A DNA stretch of 64,000 bases from Prostheceraeus crozeri (taxonomy: Eukaryota; Platyhelminthes; Polycladida; Euryleptidae), in assembly GCA_907163375.1 (NCBI GenBank), contig CAJQUW010006967.1, forward strand, positions 496,001 through 560,000. The letters run 5' to 3'. This document shows, in pieces, positions 54,501 to 64,000 of the stretch. The notes beneath the pieces were generated by a model, which saw only the letters and a list, made by a program, of their open reading frames with translations, made no database searches and was not told where the DNA came from. Position 1 is the stretch's first letter. Each line of letters begins with the position of its first letter. Made by a program: the position numbers and the translations under genes.

Positions 54501-56611
54501 CTTACCACCAAAATTAATCAGAGCCCAAACACTGAGACGTCATCCACTCCCATTTAATGGGAATATCAATGAATAATCATTTAAAGGAGCGTAGCAAGTA
54601 AGCCGGCTTTCACTCACTTGAGTGCGCATATACAGTTGCAGGCGAATGTTTGACATTTTTTGATGCAAGGAGGTGATCACCATCATGATGACAGCCGAGT
54701 TTACATCATTGGCAAAGGAAATAAATGGCTTGAAACATGCTTTATTCTCTTAGTGTAGTCTAACAGCTCTGCATCGCCTCCTCTTCTTCCTTGTCCTCCA
54801 AAATCCTACTTTTTGGAAATTACTTATTTATTTTTTGCGCAAGCAAGTGCGTCGAATACTTGCTTGACTTGATATATTCCATGTAGAGAAAGCTTTTTGT
54901 CAACTGCTGTTGTTTTATTACACTACATCTTTTTGATAAAGGCGCTGAAAAAATTGCAAAATTTTCCAAACTTGTGACATCAACTGACGATACAAGAAAT
55001 AATTAGTTTTATGTCTGCTGACATTTGCCGGAACGCTCCTGGTGAGTATGCGACTCAAAGAAATGAGGCCTGGATCTAATAACAACCTTGCTGATGATTT
55101 TCAATTTCCGACACGTGAGCATCTTGTCGATTGCTCTTAGAAATTCAACACAGCATATCGATTTGCACCTGTAAACATGATGGTTTCTTAGATATTACAA
55201 CATTTGAGTGTGATGAATGCTTAGTTCTCACCAGTTTCTGTCATACACTAAGATGGTGTGCAACTCTCCCCTGCACATACAGTTCTGCAGCTTGTGTAGA
55301 AAACTGAAAGGCCTCCGACAGTTTCAGAGACCATGGACTTTCTGACGGACACGCAGGCTTTTTGTATTGCTGAAAGCGTTTCTATTATTTAGATTGCAGT
55401 ACATGGCCTTCACTTGCACCCTAGCCGGAATCTTCGCATAAATCCCTCTGTAGAAAGCGCCAGCTGATTTCCTTGGAACGCATGAGTGTTCTGTTATTAT
55501 CTTACGAAAGACGCCAGACGTGCGGTGGAATTCTTTGAAGTAAGCGCCCCGAAGCTAGACCCAGATCAGGCGCGGCAGATTCGATGTTGATGCGTCTGCG
55601 CGGAGGACGTGTGATCCATTTCCAGAAGAAAACATTTTGTCACGTTTTGTCTTTCCGACAGTTTCAAGGACCTTGAATCTGACACAAGTAGTAAAATTCA
55701 TGCCTCATCCTGTTCGTTTCATTTCCCATGAAAATGCTGGAATCCTATTAATATTATATCCACAAATCCAGGAATATATTTACTACATTTTTCCTTTTTC
55801 CCCGAACATCATAGATTAAATGATCATGCTATGCGAACTAATAAGTTCATTGTTATAAATCAAGGTCTCAATTTGGAAGCATCAAAAGCTTCGAGCGACA
55901 TCTGAATCGTTGAAACAACTAGTAATAATTGTGATTTGACAATCCGAGGTTGTACGTGTTAGTATTTTGCTGTGATGTGATCCTGTCGGATAGACCAGTT
56001 GCCATTGAAACAGTCAATTGTCCTACTCCGTCCTTCGACGCAATGGTATTCGCAATGGTCTTATCGCATTATCCATCATAGACATGATTCTGCAAGCGAT
56101 AAGCTAGGTCCCTCTGCCTAAATTCCAATTTTTATGTTTGCTTCTGTTTTACTCAGTTCTATACAAATCAGCGGACAGGTAATCATTGCGCACTGATCAC
56201 TTTGGAGTCACAATTTTCAACTGAAAAATTTGAGTGGAGAAACTGAATAGGGCCTATCTCACCTCACCAAAACTGTAAAATGCGCTTCTGCGCTCGTATT
56301 TGCAATTCTTTTTGTATTTGCTTTTCTTTGTATTTGCTCGTTCTTGTAATTAGGAAATGTCGTTAGCAGTCAACAAAGCCTCAAGAGGAGCCTCACGAAT
56401 ATCACGACAAAAATTCGATAAATTTCGAATCCAATCATCGGTGTTTGACATCGATATATCTGAAAGTGTGATACTGAACATTTCGATGCATCATCACGCT
56501 ACACCGCGTAAATACTTGCTAAATTTATTTTTTTACATAATTTTCATCCCTAGCACAGCTATAAGCCATGAACGAAACTAGGGGTTACTCAATAAAAAGG
56601 ACTAAATTGTA
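51561..56611. other. 5-kb stretch without recognised genes
   Basis: AT-rich DNA with only short frames. A 120-codon minus-strand frame at 53377-53739 has no recognisable family. No transposon ends were delimited. Confidence 0.5.
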
Positions 56612-58360
56612 GGGTAGGATGGGGCAATTTGGTCTACGGGGTAATTTGGGTTTATTTTACGTAATGTATTCTGGAACTGTGAGTACCGGTATTTCACCAA
56701 TCAATCTGTAATTTTAACTGATGCTAATCAATGCACTAACATATCTTTACATCACATTAATTCAAATTTGTGCCTCATAGTAAAGGAGTGAGATGGGTTT
56801 ATCTTTGAGAAATATGTACTGTTGAAAGAAGTACTAGTGACGAACTTCTCTGTAGAGACGACAAACAAATATAGTTCGACAAACTAACTAGATGTGCTAA
56901 ATCTTCGAGTGTTTCCATTAGATCATCATGCTAAAATTTGGTGAACCAACTCCAAATCAATAATGAGCCATAGTCACTTGAAGACCATGGGGTAATTTGG
57001 GTCTATAGCCTATTATTTCATTACATTATATTAGAGCTTTGATACATTTCAACTCATCCTTCTCAGACATGTATATTTTCACTTAAAACCCATCTGTTCG
57101 CCATAACGATGTGCTTAGACGCCTAGAAAATGAGAAACTGAAGTGACTGTCTAAACAATTCGGTCCAAACTTCGATGATCAACATCCTTGTACATCGCAA
57201 TCGTTGATTGACAAAAATCTTCTATCTACTGAAGGAATTTCCGATTGTGATACTGATGCTTGCGAAATGGATGACAATTGTTCTGAATCAATTCTCTCGC
57301 CATAATCGATCAAAGTAGAACACTAGGTTTTTGTCCAATGAAATGGCATTGGGCCAAAGAAATACGTAGCCAACATCATGTCCTTGTGTGATGGAGAATA
57401 CGAGTTTTCATTCCTCCGGCAATGTACAGAATGTGGCAATGCGTATTCTTTCCCAAACTTCCTCGACACTGCCATTATAGATGCAGAGGATGGTCTGCAG
57501 TGTTGGATCAACCATCCATTAAATGACGTAGCAGTTACTTTTTAGTGACTTGAAGAAGACATCATTTTAGTGTGCATCGTAGAACTTATTTCACCGAGAG
57601 ACTTTATTTTCTTAATCACGTAGTCAATAGCAGAAAGTTAAATGAATATTCAGTAAAATTGTTGTTTTCCCTTCATAACCTAATTCAAGTATTCCAGCAG
57701 ATAGGGTTATGATTGACCTAGTTAGCGTGTGGCAGCCCAGTTAAATTACAAGTGAGTACTTGTTAAGCTTTTTCACCTATCCACACAATCGCCTAACAGA
57801 AGGGGCTTCAACTCTTTTAGACAGAGGATATCGGTATATGTCTAGGTAAGCCCTAATTGGTAGGGTCCATAGACTAATCGAAATAGGTTGAGAAATTCGA
57901 TTCCCTATCAAATGGTACACGTTTCATAACATATGTACCAATAATCAGAAGTTTCATCTGCCGAACTAATTCATCAAAATTGTGATCTCACTTTAAGCCC
58001 ACTTTGAATCAGGATAATGTGACATTTTCTAAGCGAAGATTATGGAATAACATGAGGAGCATCTTATCTAACATAGATGAGTGAATTATTACGGGACATA
58101 GTATCTGAATGCAACTTATGATAGAAAAATCAAAATAGACCCAAATTACCCCATTCATGAGGTAATTTACCTTTCAAATCCAGATCTCTGAATAGAGTAG
58201 ACGACGATATATTCGCTATCGATCAAAATATTTTTGAAGTACACACCCAAGGTGCACATTTGAGAGAAAAACGGAATCTCAAGTGCTCATCTCTTCATTA
58301 AAAGTTATGAATCTCTGTACAAAAAACGATACAAAAGACCCAAATCACCCCATCCCACTC
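56612..58360 (+). mobile_element. internally deleted pogo/Tigger-type transposon
   Basis: Inverted ends GGGTAGGATGGGG (56612) and CCCCATCCCACTC (58360) are flanked by TA on both sides (56610-56611, 58361-58362). The word GGGGTAATTTGGGT repeats at 56638 and 56989, and its complement at 58138, as binding-site-like iterons. Inside, a + strand frame near 57345-57545 (IGPKKYVANIMSLCDGEYEF, SFLRQCTECGNAYSFPN) matches the short C-terminal tail found after some Tigger-type transposases. The catalytic core is lost. Confidence 0.75.
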
Positions 58361-61300
58361 TATTCTTTAAAAATAAATGAAAAAAAAGACATCTTCTAAT
58401 CTGATTTAGCTGTTCCCATCAGAAACCTGTTCGCACGTCTCTTGAAATTATCAGGATTGTGTTGGTCAGGAAAGGTGGTCTGGGGAAGCTGATTCCAAAA
58501 CTCTGCCTTGCGAATAAAAAAGCTTTTCCAGCGACTCACAGCACGTGCGCGTTCTAAGCTCACATGATAGCATGTGATTGCATTAGCTCTTCGTGTGCTT
58601 CTGGAGAAGAGGGACTACCAATGCGTTGAGCTGCCTGTTTGCTGATGTACTGAATGTATAACTTCTTTGTTGCATGTATGCCTATATAGAATATGTTGGC
58701 ATCAATTTACTGGACGAGACCAACAAAATTTATCCGATTAATGAAGTTACTCCGAAGTTAATGGTTGAATGCTGCATTTGTTTTCCCATTCTTCATAAGT
58801 GAATCAATAATTAATTAAAGTCCAACGTAGCAGCGTTATACTAACATGGCATGAAAAGCAAGTAGACGTCACATACGAAAAAGTCCGCGAATTCAAAAAT
58901 TAAATAGTTTCATAGTTCCGATTTAATTTGATAGGATTTAAAGTCCTAGTAGTTGATGGAAATACATTCGTGGATTACTGCTGTAACGGTCCTGTCTCAA
59001 CCCCAAGACCTGATAGGCTAGGATATGCCCCACAGCGTAGCGGATCTCTACGGTTGGGCTGCGTACCCAAAGGTGCGAGCGCGGGGCGGCCCTATGGGCT
59101 TTCCTGAACTCTCGAAAAATTCTGTTTAGCGATACATGTACATAAATTAGTCTGGTTTTGAGCACACTTCCAAAATTATTGTTTATAAAATTTCTTTGAT
59201 TTTGGCCGAGCCTGATAGGTAGAAAAATTTGAATTGAATCAGAGGCAAGTTATTCGCATTGCAGTGTAGCTATGTTGATGTGATTACTCATGAAATGTGG
59301 GGTTTATAAACAGGCCCTGATTCTCAGGAAAAGCCACTATTATTTTTAATTCATTCAATTAACAGTAACAACAAGTCAAAATCGGTAGTCTATTTGCTTT
59401 ATCAAAATCTACTCCGATGTCTGCCGACGGTGTCTCTAGCTATCTACGTTAGCTAGAGTGCATATGATATACATGCAACATGTATCTGTAATGGAGGCAT
59501 ATTAATTCAAAGGGCATTAATGCCTGTTCAATGTTGTATAGTTTGTAAGTCTGTTTCAATATTTTTGATTTATTTGCGGTGGATATTCTCATCAACAATA
59601 TGCAACGACTCTTTCATTGACGTTATAACATGGTGTCAGTGAATTGTAGCTGAGTCTGCAGTGTTAAATGTGGACGATTTGTCGTGAAAAGTCTAACGAA
59701 TAGAACAGACTATTCTTGATAGGCAGATATCAATATCTGCGGGTGCTTCTTGGTGTGATGCTAGTGTCTTCGATGAACCTGAAAGATAATTCATCCACAA
59801 TGATATAACTTTTTGAAAATTAATGACATAGCCAACCATTAATGATTGAAAAAAACGTTAAAGAAGAAAAATATTATAATTGAAATCACAAAATCGCCTG
59901 TAGAATCGTTTAGAGGCATGATGTGATCACTCTGCTCAGGATCGTTTGTTATGGATTATGCATATACATGTAAATCATGGACAAATGGAAGCGATAGTCC
60001 AATATCTGTGGTCACAACATCTTTTTTAATTTTGCTTCATTCGTCCAATTTCATTCATATTTAAACAGTTGACATCTCTCAAGTGAATCTTGCTCTGCGT
60101 GAAAAAATTAGGTTATCCGATATTTAGATCAGGAGCTAAGATATAGGCAGAGAAATCCTGAAAATTTTGCCATCGTAGTTATCTATTTCCTCTCTAGACC
60201 TCGTGAGGACAATAGTATATATCCCTGAATTCCATGAAGCCCGCCTAATCCATAACTCCTCAGTCTAGACATGGTACCGCACAGCGCACATCACCGCTAC
60301 AGTCGACCCATTCCACTTTAGGAAATCCTCATGCAATGCTCTCATAAGAGGCGCTTAAGTGACTACAAAACATGTAGCTCGATTTGGTTGAACATTCGGC
60401 TTTCCTTGCGGGCGCGGGCCATAGCTGTGGGATTGCGGACCTCTAGGCGTGTTGCGGGGCGGGGCGGGGCGTACCTTAACTGATAGGTTTGACTCGGATT
60501 TTGAATAGGTGTTGCCTCCCCGCCCGTGGGCCTAGTTGTCTCAATATTTTTTTTACAAAGTGCATTTGCAGCTTAATGGTAAACAAAGGGCATAATGTCG
60601 AACATTTTGTTGCTTTTTGAAAGCAGATTAACACTATAATATAATTTTCTTTTAACCGGAAAATAAAATTCAAGCGGAACTATAAAATTTTATGCAGATT
60701 AACACTGTTTAATGTGTATTGTCATAAAACTTCTTTGCACACCACGCTTCTTGCCTAGTAACACGATGTAGGTAAATGATTTTTTCAATCAGATTCTTTT
60801 TTCCGATCAATTGAACACATGTGATTTATAGTACTTAACAGTATCGTAGTCTTAAGATCACATGCATTCCATCTTCCTGTGATTATTTAGAACATATTTT
60901 AAGACAATGCTACTTTCAAAAGTTGCATTGAGATTGCGTGTACAAACGATATCAAAAATTGAATCAAGCTTGAGGAATTTTGCAATTGTTGCTTAAACGA
61001 TGGAAGAAAGAATTGGATCGACACTGAGAAGTCGATATCATGGGTAGTTTCGATTTATTTAAATATCATTTCTGAAAAATGGATCCACCACAATGTCTGA
61101 ATATTTTCTAGAGGAATGATATATGATATTGATGTTATTCGCCTCGGAGTTTTTCAAATAAGATTCTGTGATTGTCAGTTATTTACATAGATAAAACTTT
61201 TGACTTTTCGGCTATCAAATGTCATAGCTATTTCATGTATTGATAATAGCTTACAGTTAATTCGTCATCGTTAAAATAGTAGAATGAAAATTGCTTTGAC

Positions 61301-62017
61301 TTAATGGGACCGCTCGCGCCGTCTATGAGACAAACAAGAACACTTGATGCGAAGACCGGTTTCTTATTCGGGATTTTTTCAGATCGCATGAACATTGGCG
61401 AAAAAATCATCTGTTCGTATGAACAGAACCTCTGTAATTGACAAAAAAGTGGGAAACCCATTTCATGGCTTAAATGGTTTTTTTCTTTTCAAAAAATATG
61501 TCGATTACGACTTTCAAGTTCCCCTAAGGATGAGACCGTAGTAATAGTATTCTGGACCATATCCAAGTATGCTATTACTATGTAGCCGACATGTACAACT
61601 ATGACGGCTGTTGAAGACGTGGTTCGATGACAGTATACAACCGACGAAGAGAGTTACTAGGCACTAGGTAACGCGTGTATTTATATCGTTTTCCAAGAAT
61701 TCTCTGCAATTGTACCATTATTTCAGATTGATGTCAATATTTTATCTTGCCTATCCCTATTATATGATTACCAATGTAAACATTAAAATATGATCTTCGG
61801 CACTCGGAACACCGGTTTCCAAGCAACCGGGATATGAAACAATATCACAATGATATGCAGGCTGTCAAGTCGTCTGTTTTTTAGGCTTTTGGCGAAGATT
61901 CTGTTTTTCGATGAGAATTCTGTTTTTTCTGTTATTTATGAAATACTCTGATAACAAAAGTGAAAACAGCATTTAGTAACAAAAGAGCGTGAATCGTGCC
62001 ATGCAATCAAGTTTCTT
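58361..62017. other. 3.7-kb stretch without recognised genes
   Basis: AT-rich except for two GC-rich islands at about 59030-59110 and 60400-60535; the second has a triple GGGGCGGGGCGGGGC box. No frame, repeat family or RNA gene was recognised. A CAGGCTGTCAAG word at 61858 could be the left end of the hAT-like remnant that follows. Confidence 0.45.
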
Positions 62018-63055
62018 TTGGGCGTCTGTCCAATCTTTTCCGATTATCTGAAAACCTTTCAAAGCGATGATCCGCTGATACACATTTTATACCCAAAAAT
62101 GGCAAATCTTCTTTTGACATTGATCAGAAGGTTTATAAAACCAGATGTAATCAATTCTTTGGATCAGATGGAGATAATCGAATTGGATGTTTCTGATCCG
62201 AACTTCCACCTTTCTTTGATAGATATGGACTTTGGGCATGATGTCAACGTTCATCTTCAATCAATCAGGAGTGAGACCAATAGACAAGAACTCAGAAAAG
62301 CAATGGAAGAATCGTTCATTCAAATGGTGCTTCATTTACAAAAGAAGTTACCCCTGAAGTCTCAACTCTTGAAGGATCTCACATGCCTGGGAGTTAATTG
62401 TCTCGATGAAGAAACAACTGTCAACTCAATTGGAAGACTGGCTGTCGCCATTCCACATTTGATAAGTGAGCGAGGTGTCTTTTGTAAAGGATCAATTTCT
62501 GATGCTGAGAACCGAGCTGCAATCCGTTGATTTGCCTGTGAAGGAAGACGGGTCGTCCCTTCGATTGGACCACTTATGGAGCATTTTAATGCTGAAGACG
62601 TCGATGAAAGATGAACAATATGGATTGCTTCGGAAGCTAGTTAAAAGCTTCGTGTGCATGCACAACGGTAATGGAAGTGTAGAAAGAAGCCTTTCCGACA
62701 ATAAAAACACCGTGTCAGCCGAAAGGACAAACCTAAATTTGGAAACTCTCAAAGGATTTGAGACTCGCCAAGCAGTTTGCACGCTTTTCAGGCGGTGCAC
62801 ATAATGTCGATACACTTTTGAAAGATATGCTTTTATCCGCTCGTAATGCTCTTGGAAATTATACGGAAAGAAAGAAGCAGGAAGAAAAGGAGAGACAGCT
62901 CCTTCTGGAAAACAAAATGGAAATGGAACGGCAAGAATCAAAATCAAAAGAAGCCATCGAATATGCCGAAAGAAAACGATAAACTTTAGACGAGAAGGAG
63001 CAGAAGCTTGAGGAAGAAGAAAGAACTATTCCTGACAGTTGTAAATATTCTCAAT
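62018..63055 (+). pseudogene. hAT-like transposase remnant
   Basis: Three overlapping frames make one diverged protein. The first (62018-62530) has FQSDDPLIHILYPKMANLLL, RRFIKPDVINS, a central all-helical part and LLKDLTCLGVNCLDEETT. The second (62466-62770) has SFVCMHNGNGSVERSLSDNK, the equivalent of the LSHGNASVERGFSxNK dimerisation motif of this hAT group. The third (62758-63055) has a basic and acidic coiled coil (RKKQEEKERQLLLENKMEME). Two frame changes and a stop in the coiled coil show decay. No zinc finger or 5' catalytic part precedes it. Confidence 0.55.
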
Positions 63056-64000
63056 AATATTTCGATGTTAAAGTGCGCCATCGATTCTGACTGACTATTA
63101 GCCATGTGATTTGTTAAGGTTGATGAGACTACTATTCTATCAATTACATCCAATTAAAACTTCTCTTGCAACGATTGATTCATGTCATTGAGGGAAATAG
63201 GCCTACATCAAAACAACTTTTGCTCTCATGTTGGCGTAACATGGGGATATGAGAAACTCCTTATTTTCGCAATAGAAAAGTCCGTAGAGATCTGAATGCA
63301 GCATGCAAAGTAACACCAGCAAGTTCTATTGTAACTTTGGACGCAATGATTGTAATAATTATCAAAACTCATAATACCAAATAACTTGCTTTATTCAGAA
63401 AATTGAAAAGCGATGATATAAGAGTAGTGATATAACGGACATTTTTATCATTCCCAAGAGTGTACGTTATAACGGGATTATACTGTATTAGATAGTTGAA
63501 ATTACTATTAGATCAGTTGATTGTTAAAGTTTTTTTCTGCTTGAATTGATTATTCTAGTCGTTTTGTTTTAATTTTTCTTGTCTAAGTTCTTCTATTAAT
63601 TTTTCTAGTCGTTTATTTTGGCTCCTACTTCCTCCGAACGAACTATTCCGTGCTATGTTGATCCCCATTAAATCTTGATGAATTTATTACATATTTCACA
63701 AGTTCATACACGTTGGAGAGAGAATATTTCTAGCAGTTTTTCTTTCGGGAAAGTTGATATTACCATACTAGATAGGACTATATCAGGTTTGACATCTTGT
63801 TAAACTTGCATGCGCATATATACATGTACATGTGTATGATATATGTAATGCAGTGTTGTGATAGTTTATACGGATTTGTGATTTTTCACTACTGAAACAA
63901 CTTGTGTATTGAACTTCTGAAACATCTTCCATTGTTAATCATGTACGCGTTGCGTAAATTTTCTTTAGTTTCTGCTGGATGAGAGAGAGAAACATTATTA
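63056..64000. other. AT-rich end of window, with a solo Tigger-like end
   Basis: At 63425-63485 the sequence ATAACGGACATTTTT..CGTTATAACGGGATTATACTG followed by TA has the form of the right end of a Tigger-like element. No matching left end was found in the window. Nothing else is recognised. Confidence 0.45.

Noticed and set aside
1-64000. LTR retrotransposons or endogenous viruses
   Set aside because: No long terminal repeats, gag, protease, integrase or envelope signatures were seen on either strand.

Overview
The window looks like nuclear DNA of an animal, probably a marine invertebrate; the phylum cannot be fixed from the sequence. Evidence: two spliced host genes with GT-AG introns (ABCF3 and RMI1), AT-rich non-coding DNA, and a mixed load of non-LTR, Penelope, hAT, PIF/Harbinger and pogo/Tigger elements plus a tRNA-derived SINE. 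No prokaryotic genes, CRISPR arrays, RNA genes or LTR elements were recognised.

Positions 1-16471 hold two copies of one LINE (APE endonuclease, reverse transcriptase, Cys-rich tail), head to tail on the + strand. Each copy is split near its 3' end by about 5 kb of low-complexity DNA: an A/C-rich block (2298-7317) in the first and an almost pure A/G block (11487-16375) in the second. The two copies differ mostly by one-base indels, which suggests unpolished long-read sequence rather than old decay. Long frames inside the low-complexity blocks are not genes.

Positions 16472-25492 hold the 5' half of RMI1 on the minus strand: three exons giving the N-terminal helical domain, the first OB fold and a Ser/Arg-rich repeat segment. 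The C-terminal half would lie where the LINE block sits and is not in the window. Intron 2 carries a SINE and a 5'-truncated LINE.

Positions 25493-47312 hold a complete ABCF3 gene on the minus strand. Eleven coding exons join in phase to give 712 residues with both ABC cassettes intact. Its introns are crowded with elements that can be delimited by their ends: a hAT with a perfect 8-bp target duplication, a two-gene Harbinger, an inverted Penelope pair with a nested MITE, two further MITEs, a Tigger split by a 744-bp foldback element, and a Penelope 3' half with a GIY-YIG endonuclease and a likely hammerhead ribozyme.

Positions 47313-64000 show no recognisable host gene. They hold a SINE, a LINE fragment, a 63-bp tandem array of fixed period, a duplicated GGGCCC-rich block, a deleted pogo/Tigger element, a hAT-like transposase remnant and a solo Tigger-like end.

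The two host genes are adjacent and point the same way, but nothing here shows that they work together: ABCF3 is a cytosolic translation-linked ATPase and RMI1 is part of the BLM-TOP3A dissolvasome.
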